64,000 bases of DNA from Candidatus Anammoxibacter sp. (GTDB taxonomy: Bacteria; Planctomycetota; Brocadiia; Brocadiales; Anammoxibacteraceae): assembly GCA_021777105.1 (NCBI GenBank), contig JAIQZQ010000046.1, positions 39,274 through 103,273 of the forward strand, written 5' to 3'. The position numbers were made by a program, and so were the translations under genes. Shown here one piece after another: positions 1-8,204 of this stretch. The notes beneath the pieces are model-generated. The model saw only the letters and a list, made by a program, of their open reading frames with translations, was not told the origin of the DNA and searched no databases. The stretch's first letter is position 1. Every line of letters begins with the position of its first letter.

Positions 1-1
1 G

Positions 2-685
2 AATGAATTAATAGTGGTAGTAGACGATGAACCTGATATTGCGGAATTTATATCTATCAATCTGAAAAAGTCAAGTTTCAGGGTAAAAGAGTTTCTGAGC
101 GCTAAACCGCTTTTTGAGTTTTTAGAGATGAGCTCTCCCGACCTTATAATTCTTGATTTAATGTTGCCTGACGCGGATGGTTTTGAAGTTTGCAAGCTTT
201 TAAAAAATAACGCAAAACATTCACATATTCCAATAATAATGCTTACGGCTAAAGATCAGGAGTTGGACAAAGTACTGGGCCTGGAACTTGGGGCGGATGA
301 TTATGTAACCAAGCCTTTCTCCCCCAAAGAGTTGACGGCAAGGGTAAAGGCTGTGTTAAGACGCAACAAACCAAAAGATGATTTGGAATCAGAAGTAATT
401 AATGTCGGCGGCATATTAACTATTGATCTCGGGAAGTATGCCGTGTTTGTTGATGGCAAAAAGGTGGATTTGACAACAATTGAGTTTAAAATCTTATCGA
501 TTTTATCGTCAAAAACAGGGTGGGTTTTCACAAGAGACAAGATCTTAAACCATTTGTGGGGCAATGAAAAAGCGGTTTTAGATAGAACTGTGGACGTTCA
601 TATCAAAAACCTGCGCGAAAAGTTGGGCAAAGCCGCAAAACTTGTTAAAAACATAAGAGGCGTTGGCTACAAATTGGAAGAGTAA
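2..685 (+). CDS. OmpR/PhoB-type response regulator (5' partial)
   Basis: DNA-binding response regulator of a two-component system, expected to act in the cytoplasm as a transcription factor. The receiver domain fills about the first 120 residues. It has the acidic pair in VVVDDEPD, the phospho-acceptor Asp in LIILDLMLPDADG and the conserved Lys in YVTKPFSP. A winged-helix Trans_reg_C domain follows and ends in the typical KNIRGVGYKLEE. The frame is open to the window edge and residues before the first GTG (base 14) still fit the family, so the true start lies upstream. The cognate kinase is not visible. A decayed copy of its 3' end lies at 2162-2200. Confidence 0.93.
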   Translation, partial: NELIVVVDDEPDIAEFISINLKKSSFRVKEFLSAKPLFEFLEMSSPDLIILDLMLPDADGFEVCKLLKNNAKHSHIPIIMLTAKDQELDKVLGLELGADDYVTKPFSPKELTARVKAVLRRNKPKDDLESEVINVGGILTIDLGKYAVFVDGKKVDLTTIEFKILSILSSKTGWVFTRDKILNHLWGNEKAVLDRTVDVHIKNLREKLGKAAKLVKNIRGVGYKLEE

Positions 686-820
686 ATGGAGGTATTAGAG
701 ATTTTCAATCGTGTAATTTTGTAGCATTTGAGCTTTTCTTTTTTATTGATTAACGTAGTGTTTTATGCTAAGCTTTTTATTATTTTATATGATAAACTTT
801 ACACAAAAAGGATTAGATTT

Positions 821-1882
821 ATGGATGTCACTAAAATAATTGGAGAAAAACAGTCTGATTTTTTGTTAAATTACAAAGCTAAAGTTTCAAAAGATTGTTT
901 ATATTTGCCGGGCAATGATTTTGTTGACCGTGTTGTGTCACAAAGTGATCGGCCTGTGCCTGTGCTCAGGAGTTTACAAAGCATTTATTCTCATGGAAGG
1001 ATGGCTAATTCAGGTTATGTTTCAATCTTGCCGGTTGATCAGGGTATCGAACATTCAGCCGGAGCCAGCTTCGCGCCGAATCCAGCATATTTTGATCCTG
1101 AGAATATTGTTAAACTTGCCATAGAAGGCGGTTGTAACGCTGTAGCCTCAACTCTTGGGGTTCTGGGCAGTGTCTCAAGGAAATACGCGCATAAAATACC
1201 TTTTATCCTTAAAATTAATCATAATGAATTATTAACATACCCAAATAAGTTTGATCAGATTATGTTTGCGTCAATAGAGCAAGCAAAAGATCTAGGGGCC
1301 GTTGCGGTAGGAGCAACTATATATTATGGTTCTGATGAATCGACTCGCCAAATTATGGAAGTAAGCGAGATGTTTAATATTGCCCATAGTTTAGGGTTGG
1401 CTACTATCCTATGGTGTTATTTAAGGAATTCAAGTTTTAAGAAAGACGGAGTAGACCATCACTCTTCGGCTGACCTTACAGGCCAGGCAAACCATTTAGG
1501 TGTAACCATTCAGGCCGATATTATAAAACAAAAACTACCTGAACAGAATGGCGGTTATACAGCCATGAACAGTGACGGTGTAAGCTACGGCAAAACGCAT
1601 AAAAAAATCTATTCAGAACTTTCATCAGATCATCCTATAGATTTAACTCGATTACAAGTTATGCACTGCTATATGGGGCGCGCCGGTTTGATTAATTCCG
1701 GCGGAGCATCCGGCGAAAATGACTTGGCTCAGGCAGTAGAGACCGCTATCGTAAATAAACGCGCAGGAGGAATGGGACTTATAAGCGGACGTAAAGCGTT
1801 CCAAAAACCAATGAAGGATGGGATTGAGTTGTTAAACTCTATTCAAGATGTTTATCTTGACGAAAAGATAACTATCGCGTAA
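821..1882 (+). CDS. fbaB: class I fructose-bisphosphate aldolase (DhnA/FbaB family)
   Basis: Reversibly cleaves fructose 1,6-bisphosphate to glyceraldehyde 3-phosphate and dihydroxyacetone phosphate through a lysine Schiff base. The 353-residue protein has the family signature [17 protein letters not shown], the beta-strand ending [11 protein letters not shown], and the segment [11 protein letters not shown] that probably carries the Schiff-base lysine. The GGASGEND phosphate-binding loop lies near the C terminus. I chose ATG 821 (MDVTKIIGE) because an AAGGA site precedes it; a longer reading from 728 would add a hydrophobic stretch foreign to the family. It is a monocistronic-looking housekeeping gene for glycolysis or gluconeogenesis. 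Confidence 0.92.
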   Translation: MDVTKIIGEKQSDFLLNYKAKVSKDCLYLPGNDFVDRVVSQSDRPVPVLRSLQSIYSHGRMANSGYVSILPVDQGIEHSAGASFAPNPAYFDPENIVKLAIEGGCNAVASTLGVLGSVSRKYAHKIPFILKINHNELLTYPNKFDQIMFASIEQAKDLGAVAVGATIYYGSDESTRQIMEVSEMFNIAHSLGLATILWCYLRNSSFKKDGVDHHSSADLTGQANHLGVTIQADIIKQKLPEQNGGYTAMNSDGVSYGKTHKKIYSELSSDHPIDLTRLQVMHCYMGRAGLINSGGASGENDLAQAVETAIVNKRAGGMGLISGRKAFQKPMKDGIELLNSIQDVYLDEKITIA

Positions 1883-1950
1883 AAATTGATAAACAGTTTC
1901 TAATTCTGCAAAATATTTTATGTCCTGTTAAAGGACTAAAACTGCAACAG

Positions 1951-1990
1951 CCTGATATTTATGATGAGCTTTAACCATCATAATATCAGG
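1951..1990. terminator. long hairpin after the aldolase gene
   Basis: Two 16-base arms (1951-1966 and 1975-1990), nearly perfect complements reading CCTGATATT and AATATCAGG at the ends, enclose a short loop. It lies 70 bp after the aldolase stop. There is no clear U-run, so it could be a transcript-stabilising hairpin or a repeat rather than a true terminator. Confidence 0.45.
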
Positions 1991-2161
1991 TTCCGCTATC
2001 AATTGTATACCAATGTTTGTAAATTTTAGTCTGCTGTTACGATTCTTCTGCGTTTCTTTGAGTCTTTTTACTTCGTAGTTAGTTTGGAATCCCCCGTTTA
2101 TTAATGCGAAGCCCTTAAGCAATTAACTACTTCAAATGCAAATAATTTGGGAAATTGTCGT

Positions 2162-2200
2162 GAAAATATAAGAGATGTTGGTTAGAAATTGGAATAGTAG
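2162..2200 (+). pseudogene. decayed copy of a response-regulator 3' end
   Basis: These 39 bases match the last codons of the response regulator at 647-685 with 8 mismatches. The translated remnant reads ENIRDVG, a stop, KLE, then two stops, against KNIRGVGYKLEE. I see no upstream receiver or winged-helix remnant. It is best read as a short relic of a duplicated or recombined regulator gene. Confidence 0.5.
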
Positions 2201-2234
2201 CAGGATGTTATTGAAATTGGAAGGTTTAAAATTT

Positions 2235-2384
2235 GGAAATTGGCGGAAATAATCAAGGAGGATGAACTTGTGTTTTCCGCTATACAATCTTTCTGCCTGG
2301 ATAAAAAAGCGTCGTAATGAAGATTTAGAATTAGCTCAAAATAATAAAACAAAATACACGACTTGCGCTTTTCCGCCAATTTCC
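2235..2384. repeat. 150-bp segment bounded by 15-bp perfect inverted repeats
   Basis: GGAAATTGGCGGAAA at 2235-2249 is exactly complementary to 2370-2384. The size and terminal arms are MITE-like, but no target duplication was noticed. It lies in an 811-bp stretch (1883-2693) with no confident gene. Confidence 0.45.
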
Positions 2385-2438
2385 GTATTCAGCCCAGCAC
2401 ACTTAACTTCAGCAGTACACGCCCTTCCACCCTTATAG
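2262..2438 (+). CDS. possible small ORF, 58 aa, no recognised function
   Basis: An open frame with a strong AAGGAGG site; that site abuts ATG 2262 and would be better spaced for TTG 2268. The product begins MNLCFPLYNLSAW and has a basic segment WIKKRRNEDLEL. It overlaps a 15-bp inverted repeat (2235-2249 and 2370-2384) and ends inside the structured segment before flagellin. It may be a leader ORF, a decayed transposable-element relic, or chance. Confidence 0.22.
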   Translation: MNLCFPLYNLSAWIKKRRNEDLELAQNNKTKYTTCAFPPISVFSPAHLTSAVHALPPL

Positions 2439-2467
2439 GGGGTACTCAAACCCCTATCTTTTGGGCT
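2391..2467 (+). promoter_or_regulatory. structured element upstream of flagellin
   Basis: An outer stem pairs CAGCCCA (around 2390-2396) with TGGGCTG (2462-2468). An inner hairpin pairs ATAGGGG (2435-2441) with CCCCTAT (2451-2457). It lies about 150 bp before the likely flagellin promoter, so it is not necessarily in the flagellin transcript. I could not match it to a known riboswitch. Confidence 0.35.
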
Positions 2468-2619
2468 GGAAAGCTTCTTGCCCATGCGCTATGTTTTAAT
2501 TATACACCGAATTTTTGAAAATGCAAATTTGGTTTCAAAACAAATTTAATTCATTTTTTTTTAATATTTTTTCTATCAAAATTCGCTGTGTTTTTAATCA
2601 ATCCGGCTGTAAATTAAAT

Positions 2620-2648
2620 TTGATGTTCAGGTAAATTTGCGTTAAAAT
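2620..2648 (+). promoter_or_regulatory. sigma70-like promoter of flagellin gene
   Basis: TTGATG (2620-2625), a 17-bp spacer and TAAAAT (2643-2648) lie 46 bp before the flagellin start codon. No sigma28 or sigma54 motif was seen here, which is unusual for a flagellin gene. Confidence 0.5.
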
Positions 2649-2693
2649 ATAACTACTTATTTTAATCTCTCTTTTGACTCAGGAGGAATTATT

Positions 2694-3533
2694 ATGTCGA
2701 TAAATGAATTTTCCAGGGTAGCCGCTAATATGCAGGCCATGGAGGCAGAGAAGACCGGTAGTCAAATAAGCCGCAAGATCGCTAATAGCCGGTTGAAAAT
2801 GTCAACAGGGCAGGCGTTGAACAAATCCGAGGATGATCCCGCAAGTTTAATTAAAGGCGAAAATTTGTCTGTTAGAGCCCGCGGGCTGGGCCGGGCTCTT
2901 TCAAATATCGGCGATTCCAGAAGTTCGCTAAAAATTGCTGAGGGCGGGTTAAACAATATACTTGGCATCCTTCAGGCGATGAAAGAGAAAGCTACGCAAG
3001 CTTCAAGCGATGTTGTCGAGGCTCCGGCGCGAAGCGCAATTGAAGACCAGCTTAAAGAGCTTGCGTTTGAAATAGATTCTATTGTAAACGATGACGCCTC
3101 TTTTAACGGCTCTAATCTGCTTGACGGCACGTTTGTCGACAAATCAACGCAGGTTGGCGACACTGCGGGCGATGTTTTAAATATTTCAATACCCGCGGGC
3201 CACGATTCGGGTTCTTTGCATGTTAATACAGATGATATTAAGGTTTATTCTTCCGTCGCCGCCGGCGACGCCGTTGTAAAAATTGACGACGCCATTTCCA
3301 CGGTAAATGAATCAATAATGTCGGTCGGTTCAATGCAAAGCAGGCTTGCTGTTAAGGAAAATGCTGTTTCATCCGCCATAACCGAGACAGATTCTGCAAA
3401 AAGCAGGATAATGGACACCGAAATGCTAAAAGAACAGCTTGAAATTACCAAGAATAATATTTTACAGAAGACCGCGTTGGTAATGATGGCGCAAGCCAAT
3501 GTTTCACCTCAAAATGTAATGCAGCTGCTGTAG
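2694..3533 (+). CDS. fliC: flagellin
   Basis: Structural subunit of the flagellar filament, exported by the flagellar type III apparatus. The 279-residue protein keeps the conserved N-terminal D0/D1 helices (about 1-140, including the stretch with NKSEDDPASL and the segment ILGILQAMKEKATQASS) and the C-terminal helices (about 200-279, ending ILQKTALVMMAQANVSPQNVMQLL without any signal peptide). The surface-exposed middle region is very short, giving a minimal flagellin. An AGGAGGAA ribosome site precedes ATG 2694. No other flagellar gene is in the window, so it is transcribed alone. The symbol is by family; hag or flaA would fit equally well. Confidence 0.93.
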   Translation: MSINEFSRVAANMQAMEAEKTGSQISRKIANSRLKMSTGQALNKSEDDPASLIKGENLSVRARGLGRALSNIGDSRSSLKIAEGGLNNILGILQAMKEKATQASSDVVEAPARSAIEDQLKELAFEIDSIVNDDASFNGSNLLDGTFVDKSTQVGDTAGDVLNISIPAGHDSGSLHVNTDDIKVYSSVAAGDAVVKIDDAISTVNESIMSVGSMQSRLAVKENAVSSAITETDSAKSRIMDTEMLKEQLEITKNNILQKTALVMMAQANVSPQNVMQLL

Positions 3534-3595
3534 CGGTTTTTGTTTAATGGTTGCGGCTGAGTTTATCTAAATGAGTCATCTTCGATTTATAAATA

Positions 3596-4108
3596 ATGGA
3601 TCAAGTATTTTACAGTTCTTTTAAATCCCCCATCGGGAATATTAAAGCCGCAAGCACTGAAAAAGGCGTTTGTTATGTTGAATTGGCGCAAATGAGCGAC
3701 GATCAGTTTGAAAGGCGTTTTAAATGCAGGTTTAATTTGGCGCCGGTTAAGGATGATGAGTTTTGCAGGGAAGTGACAAACGCTTTTAAAGATTATTTTA
3801 ATCAAACTCTAACGGAATTTGATTTTGCGTTAGACCTGATTACCGGCACATCTTTTCAAAAAGAGGTGTGGACGCGTTTACAAACCATTCCTTTCGGCAT
3901 TGTAAAATCATACAAATGGATAGCTTCGCAAATCGGCAAACCAAATGCCTGCAGGGCGGTAGGCAATGCAAACGGCAAAAATCCAATACCTATCATTATT
4001 CCATGTCATAGGGTAATATGCTCTGACGGAGCTCTTGGAGGATTTACATCCGGAATTGAGGTTAAAAAGAAACTTTTAAAATTAGAAGGCATTTCAGAAT
4101 ATTCGTAA
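3596..4108 (+). CDS. ogt: methylated-DNA--protein-cysteine methyltransferase
   Basis: Suicide DNA-repair enzyme that moves alkyl groups from O6-alkylguanine (and O4-alkylthymine) to its own cysteine. The 170-residue protein has an N-terminal ribonuclease-like domain and the C-terminal catalytic domain. The acceptor is Cys137 in PCHRVI, followed by GALGGFTSG. The helix segment AVGNANGKNPIP is the usual DNA-contact and active-site surround. It has no Ada-type N-terminal regulatory domain, so Ogt is the closest name. It follows flagellin by 62 bp with no obvious ribosome site. Confidence 0.93.
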   Translation: MDQVFYSSFKSPIGNIKAASTEKGVCYVELAQMSDDQFERRFKCRFNLAPVKDDEFCREVTNAFKDYFNQTLTEFDFALDLITGTSFQKEVWTRLQTIPFGIVKSYKWIASQIGKPNACRAVGNANGKNPIPIIIPCHRVICSDGALGGFTSGIEVKKKLLKLEGISEYS

Positions 4109-4171
4109 CTATTATAATCACATAACCGCGAACAGCGGTCTATTTTTAAAAACACATAAGTGGAGAATTTA

Positions 4172-4753
4172 ATGGCAAAGGCAAAAGAGACTGAAACTAA
4201 AAAATCAAAGACAACGGCAAAACCAGCAGCTAAAAGCGAATCTGAAACAAAAACAAAACCTGCCGCAAAAGCAAAAGCAGAAACAAAAACTGCGTCAAAA
4301 AAATGCGCTTCCAAGTCAAAAATTACCGCAAAAGCCGGCGACACAATTAAAATTAACTATACCGGCTCTTATGATGACGGTGTCATTTTTAACTCATCGT
4401 ACAGTGTTGAGCCTCTTGAATTTATTCTTGGGCAAGGCTCGGTAATTAAAGGTTTTGACAATGCAATTGAGGGAATGGCGCCGGGAGAGAAAAAAACTGT
4501 GGTAATAGAGCCGAAAGACGCTTATGGAGAGCATAAAAAAGGTTTAGTCTTTGTGCTGGACAGGACCGAAGTGCCTGAAGGCGTTGAATTGAAAGTTGGC
4601 CAGGTTATGCAGATGTCCATGGATGATAATGAGGGGCGTGTAATTAATGTGTTGGTTATGGATGTTAACAGCAGCACGCTTACTGTAGACGGCAATCATC
4701 CGCTTGCGGGTAAAAGGCTTAGTTTTGATATTAAACTTTTGGAAATTGCGTAG
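4172..4753 (+). CDS. FKBP/SlyD-type peptidyl-prolyl isomerase with basic N-terminal tail
   Basis: Catalyses cis-trans isomerisation at Xaa-Pro bonds and may act as a folding chaperone. About the first 50 residues are low-complexity Lys/Ala/Thr-rich. The FKBP domain follows, with the stretch from DTIKINYTGSYDDG through FILGQGSVIKGFDNAIEGM, a SlyD-like insert (PKDAYGEHKKGLVFVLDR) and the ending NHPLAGKRLSFDIKLLEI. ATG 4172 is preferred over GTG 4160 because GGAG sits seven bases before it. There is no signal peptide, so it is cytoplasmic. The two FKBP-like domains of the giant protein at 27697-34674 are of the same type. Confidence 0.88.
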   Translation: MAKAKETETKKSKTTAKPAAKSESETKTKPAAKAKAETKTASKKCASKSKITAKAGDTIKINYTGSYDDGVIFNSSYSVEPLEFILGQGSVIKGFDNAIEGMAPGEKKTVVIEPKDAYGEHKKGLVFVLDRTEVPEGVELKVGQVMQMSMDDNEGRVINVLVMDVNSSTLTVDGNHPLAGKRLSFDIKLLEIA

Positions 4754-4828
4754 GGCGGGGAGGAGGCTTCCTAAAGAATATTGATATTGTCAAACCCGCA
4801 AGATAGATGTTTGTTTTTATGTTATCTG

Positions 4829-5362
4829 CTACCTCGGCAAGATGTTTGTAAATTCGTACTCTTCCGCGTATTTGCCGTAAGAAGCCTCAAATCTCTCTTC
4901 AGACCATTGCTCAATGCTTAAGATAAGCTCTTCGTCCGCGTCCATATAGTCCCAAAACAGGAATTCAGCGCCTTCTTTGCCGCCTCCTCTGCAAAAATAT
5001 CCGCCACCATTGTCGTCAAGGTAAAATTTTGTTCCATTATATTGCAATTCATCCGGCGGATCGCCTTTTTCCTGTATACATTTGCCCAATCCAGGGTCAA
5101 TAGTTCTAAAAGGTATTCTTTTTGTCACCATCCATTCGGTTTCATCCTCTTCATCATCCTGTTCCAGATAAACAACCTCATTGCCTGATTTAAGTTCCCA
5201 TTCGTAACTATAAACGTGGTTGCCCCAATCATATTTATTGTATTCAGTCACTTCCCACGTCTTTAGATCATAATCCAATATGTAGCCGACTTTGAGTTTA
5301 GATATCGTGATGTCTATATCTATCTCTTCTTTTTTTTTCTTAAATTTATCGAACAATCCCAT
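4829..5362 (-). CDS. DUF4178 domain protein
   Basis: A 177-residue acidic cytoplasmic protein starting MGLFDKFKKKKEE. It shows the DUF4178 pattern: a beta-rich core with KVGYILDYDLKTWEVTEYNKYDWG, then YEWELKSGNEVVYLEQDDEEDE. Function is not established. DUF4178 genes often lie next to PspA/IM30-family and YbjN-like genes, as here, so a role in membrane stress or envelope maintenance is a reasonable inference. It is the last gene of the minus-strand group 6645 to 4829; a 147-bp gap separates it from pspA. Confidence 0.7.
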   Translation of the reverse strand: MGLFDKFKKKKEEIDIDITISKLKVGYILDYDLKTWEVTEYNKYDWGNHVYSYEWELKSGNEVVYLEQDDEEDETEWMVTKRIPFRTIDPGLGKCIQEKGDPPDELQYNGTKFYLDDNGGGYFCRGGGKEGAEFLFWDYMDADEELILSIEQWSEERFEASYGKYAEEYEFTNILPR

Positions 5363-5509
5363 GTTATATTACATATTGCATTATCCTCAATATGTATATC
5401 GTCAAAATTTCTACGTCAAAGTAAAATGTCGGCGTTTCAAATTCGGCCCTCTGCCATTTATTATCTATCACCTACTACCAGTTATCTGCTCTTAGCGCTT
5501 TGCCCTACG

Positions 5510-6220
5510 CTATGTAATGCCCATTTTTGCTTTTAATTCCGCGAGATTATCATATGATTTCTTCTCTTCAACCGAGCCGGCAAGGGCCAAGTTTATTTCA
5601 TCGTCCACAGATTTATCCGCGTCGGCCAATTCTCCATAAGCAGCCGCAAGGCTCTCGTCTTCCTCTACCTTTGCTTTCATTTTTTCCAGCATTGCGATAG
5701 TTCCTTTTGAGTCGACCTGAGACATTTGCGCATTTAGTTTTTTTGTGGCGTTGGCCGTCTTAGCCCTGGCCTTTAATGTTATAAGATCGTTTTCATAACT
5801 AGATATGGTGGATTTCAATTTTGATACATTTGCCTGCAGTTGGTTCGACATCTTCTCCTGTTGCTCCCACTGAGCGCCGGCTTCCAACGCCTTTTTGCCC
5901 GCGTCTTCCTTTTTTGTTAAAGCTTCGCTTGCAAGCCTTTCAGCCTCAGATGGATCAATTCCGCCAGTCTGCATTTTTTGCAAAAGCAACATAGCTTTTC
6001 GCTCATAATCAGCGGCGAGTTTTTTATTATTATCCATATCCCGCTTCAGGCGTAAAGTAATGGCCTTTACTTCCGCAAGGCTTTTCACGCTCTCCATCAG
6101 GTCTTTTTTCAAGTCCCTAATCCCTTGCTCGCTCATTTTAATAGGGTTTTCAAATTTATCTATAAGCGAATGGGCCTCTGATTCGCCGGCTTTAAACAGC
6201 CGTGAGAATATTCCTGCCAT
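5510..6220 (-). CDS. pspA: PspA/IM30 (Vipp1-like) membrane-stress protein
   Basis: Peripheral membrane protein of the ESCRT-III-like PspA/IM30 superfamily, which coats damaged inner membrane. The 236 residues are almost wholly coiled-coil. The N-terminal amphipathic helix reads MAGIFSRLFKAGESEAHSLIDK, and NPIKMSEQGIRDLKKDL matches the family start. The sequence ends near the usual PspA length. A clear AAGGAGG site precedes the start. It sits between the YbjN-like gene and the DUF4178 gene on the same strand and is probably co-transcribed with the YbjN-like gene 32 bp upstream. Confidence 0.86.
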   Translation of the reverse strand: MAGIFSRLFKAGESEAHSLIDKFENPIKMSEQGIRDLKKDLMESVKSLAEVKAITLRLKRDMDNNKKLAADYERKAMLLLQKMQTGGIDPSEAERLASEALTKKEDAGKKALEAGAQWEQQEKMSNQLQANVSKLKSTISSYENDLITLKARAKTANATKKLNAQMSQVDSKGTIAMLEKMKAKVEEDESLAAAYGELADADKSVDDEINLALAGSVEEKKSYDNLAELKAKMGIT

Positions 6221-6252
6221 AATTAACCTCCTTTTAATTTGTAATCAAATTA

Positions 6253-6645
6253 TTATTTGCTATAACTTAACAATTCGTCAGCGTTTTCAGCCAAAGCAAG
6301 ACTTAGAGCCTTAATTGAGCCTTCAATTTCGTTTAAATCCAGGTTTTCAAGCTGCAAAGTGTCTCTAAATATTACAATTTTAGCGTCTTCATCAAGAGCA
6401 AAAGCTCCATGGACAAGAGTCCTGTTCATTTGCAACAGCCTTTTAAAGAAAACGTCATTGTTTGATGGAGTTTCCATTATAACCTGCTCGAAAATTAAAA
6501 TAGGATCCTCGCAATCAATTATAAGATTTTTAATGCCGTTTTCCTCATCTTCAATTATTACCAACTCTTCCGCCGGGTCTTCCTTTGTTATAGAGTAATT
6601 CAATTGAGTTAAATAATCTTTTACTTTTTGAAAACTGTCAGACAT
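6253..6645 (-). CDS. YbjN-domain protein
   Basis: A 130-residue acidic protein beginning MSDSFQKVKDYLTQLNYSI. The middle part, VIIEDEENGIKNLIIDCEDP and NDVFFKRLLQMNRTLVHGAFALDEDAKIVIF, fits the YbjN/type III chaperone-like fold. The biochemical role is unknown; the fold resembles secretion chaperones. It is the first gene of the minus-strand group with pspA and the DUF4178 gene. An AGGGAGG site precedes the start. Confidence is moderate because the family is divergent. Confidence 0.68.
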   Translation of the reverse strand: MSDSFQKVKDYLTQLNYSITKEDPAEELVIIEDEENGIKNLIIDCEDPILIFEQVIMETPSNNDVFFKRLLQMNRTLVHGAFALDEDAKIVIFRDTLQLENLDLNEIEGSIKALSLALAENADELLSYSK

Positions 6646-6757
6646 ATAGTACCTCCCTTAAAGTAAACCAGCACAATACCTAAATAATTTAAATTTAATA
6701 CTCCGGTAAACGAAACTAATAAAATAATGGCTTATTTCAAGTCATATCAATATGAAT

Positions 6758-6783
6758 TAATATACAACTTATTTGATCATTTG
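6758..6783 (+). repeat. attL core, 26-bp direct repeat
   Basis: This 26-bp sequence, starting TAATATACAAC and ending TTTGATCATTTG, recurs exactly at 21809-21834. It is the outermost repeat pair of the element and lies in the intergenic space after the YbjN-like gene. It is not part of a tRNA gene that I can see. Confidence 0.75.
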
Positions 6784-6832
6784 TCATATCTTTTTTTCTT
6801 TATGCAACTTATGACAATAAAGATTTGATTCA

Positions 6833-6852
6833 GTCGTACTCTCGTCGTACCT
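6833..6852 (+). repeat. 20-bp internal repeat (possible integrase arm site), left copy
   Basis: GTCGTACTCTCGTCGTACCT occurs here and at 21653-21672 in the same orientation. Each copy contains GTCGTAC twice. It lies 49 bp inside attL, which suggests an arm-type integrase or excisionase site. Confidence 0.55.
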
Positions 6853-6898
6853 TGGCTAAATTTGTTAACAATTATAGCCCTTTTGAAAGGATTTGAAA

Positions 6899-7210
6899 AT
6901 GAAAAAAGACACCACCATTAAACAGGTGGAGAATATTAACAAAGGCTCTCTTTCCAAATTGGAAGAAATGGCGCGTCAAGTTAATCTTGATATCTCTAAT
7001 TTGCAAAACGTTTGCTCAATAATAGTTGATTATCTGAGAGAAACTGTTTCTTGCTCAAACAAATTACAGGAGCGAGAAAATACAAAAATAGAGGGGTCTA
7101 TCTGTGTTGTGTTAAAAGAACTTGGCTCTATTAACGAAGCTTCAAGAGTACTCTGTGAAAATATTGAAAATTTCGGAATAAATAAAAGGAGGATCGGTAA
7201 AAATGAATAA
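6899..7210 (+). CDS. hypothetical protein, element left end
   Basis: A 103-residue helical protein starting MKKDTTIKQVENINKGSL, with an AAAGGA site upstream of ATG 6899. No motif is recognised. The sequence has amphipathic helices (SKLEEMARQVNLDISNLQNVC) and could form a coiled coil. Its stop codon overlaps the ATG of the next gene, so the two are translationally coupled. It is the first gene inside attL. Confidence 0.7.
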   Translation: MKKDTTIKQVENINKGSLSKLEEMARQVNLDISNLQNVCSIIVDYLRETVSCSNKLQERENTKIEGSICVVLKELGSINEASRVLCENIENFGINKRRIGKNE

Positions 7211-7475
7211 TAAAAAAAATGCAAAACCTGCTTTGGCAGAAGATGGCAAAGGGCCTGAAGCAGATGAAACTAAAGATCGCGGTCTAAGTCCGATAGAAAC
7301 AGTATATTCCGCTGTTTATGATTTGAAAGGCGCAACTGCGATGCTGCGAGATGCAGTCCTTGACTCAATACCGGTAAAACGTGAGAGCGATCATGCATAC
7401 GGAATTGTTAACTTAATGTTATTTAGATTCCATGCGTTAGAAGCTGAGTTATTGAAAATGATGGAAGCAATGTAA
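7203..7475 (+). CDS. hypothetical protein, 90 aa
   Basis: Overlaps the preceding stop by 8 bp and has the ribosome site AAAGGAGG. The N terminus is charged (MNNKKNAKPALAEDGKGPEADE). The C-terminal 50 residues look helical (SAVYDLKGATAMLRDAVLD and LMLFRFHALEAELLKMM). It may fold with its coupled neighbour. No homology is recognised. Confidence 0.68.
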   Translation: MNNKKNAKPALAEDGKGPEADETKDRGLSPIETVYSAVYDLKGATAMLRDAVLDSIPVKRESDHAYGIVNLMLFRFHALEAELLKMMEAM

Positions 7476-7558
7476 AAAGTGTGATTTGAAGGGCATGCAG
7501 AAAATGGATGCGCCTAATTATGACAATCAAATTGTATTTAGAAAATGAAAGGGAAAAA

Positions 7559-7903
7559 ATGGCTAATAACAATACAAACTCTGTTTCGGCAGAAGAGGCG
7601 GGAAAATCGAAAGTTGATAAAAAAAACAAGGCTAAATCAGACACGAAGGGAAACGCCTTGCAAAAGTTAAAAGCCGGCGATTTTGTTGAACTTGAAAATT
7701 GCCCAGAAGGCGGGTTTGTCAAAGAGTTTGACGGGGAAAGAACTTTTTTTAAATTTAATGCCTTTTATCACGTAATTAGCGGAATTGTAGAAGAAAGAGG
7801 GATAATTCCCGACGAAGAGCGTGCCGGGATAATGCACATATACCAAGATTTGCTTTTTGAACTCAGGCTGCTTACATATGGCAAAAGCATGGGAAGGCGG
7901 TAA
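7559..7903 (+). CDS. hypothetical protein, 114 aa
   Basis: Starts MANNNTNSVSAEE at ATG 7559, with AAAGGGA just upstream; a longer reading from 7508 lacks a good ribosome site. A Lys/Ala-rich N terminus is followed by a compact C-terminal half containing LKAGDFVELENCPEGGFVKE and a helical tail. No family is recognised. It is the last of three small co-oriented genes before the structured-RNA region. Confidence 0.62.
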   Translation: MANNNTNSVSAEEAGKSKVDKKNKAKSDTKGNALQKLKAGDFVELENCPEGGFVKEFDGERTFFKFNAFYHVISGIVEERGIIPDEERAGIMHIYQDLLFELRLLTYGKSMGRR

Positions 7904-7929
7904 ATTGGTTAAAACCGCTCCCTAAATTA

Positions 7930-8095
7930 GGGTGAAGCCGGGCTGACCTCAGAAAAACTTAGGTCAGGTGGCCGCTACGAGGAAAAGAATACCGTCATTT
8001 TAAATGACGGAAATAAAGGCGACGAAGAACGGTCTATCGTTTCGATAGGGCGCCAAGGTGAAACTAATTTAATCAATGAATCCGGCCTCTACACC
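7930..8095 (+). ncRNA. structured RNA 1, HEARO/omega-RNA-like
   Basis: A compact RNA fold can be drawn by eye. The closing stem pairs GGTG (7931-7934) with CACC (8092-8095) and GCCGG (7937-7941) with CCGGC (8082-8086). A hairpin follows at 7943-7967 (10 bp, one mismatch, loop AAAAA), then the unpaired segment GTGGCCGCTACGAGG. There is a perfect 9-bp hairpin at 7992-8010, and an outer GGCG/CGCC stem (8018-8021, 8051-8054) around hairpin 8034-8048. The architecture and the conserved GCCGCTACGA and AATCCGGC...CTACACC segments recall HEARO (IscB/IsrB omega) RNAs, from memory. No protein coding fits. The guide would lie just 5' of 7930. Confidence 0.6.
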
Positions 8096-8204
8096 ACACA
8101 ATAGCGCCCTAATAATTACAGGGTATCTATAAAACATATACCCTTGGCTGATCAAAGAAATACTATAGCGATTAGCGATGGAATTATGTAGACATGATAA
8201 AGCT

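Noticed and set aside
1928..2122. A 64-codon minus-strand frame after the aldolase gene
   Set aside because: It has no good ribosome site and no recognisable protein pattern, and it overlaps a long hairpin.
6758..6783. attL as the 3' end of a tRNA or tmRNA gene
   Set aside because: The 26-bp core is AT-rich and shows no T-arm or CCA-like end; no cloverleaf could be drawn around it.
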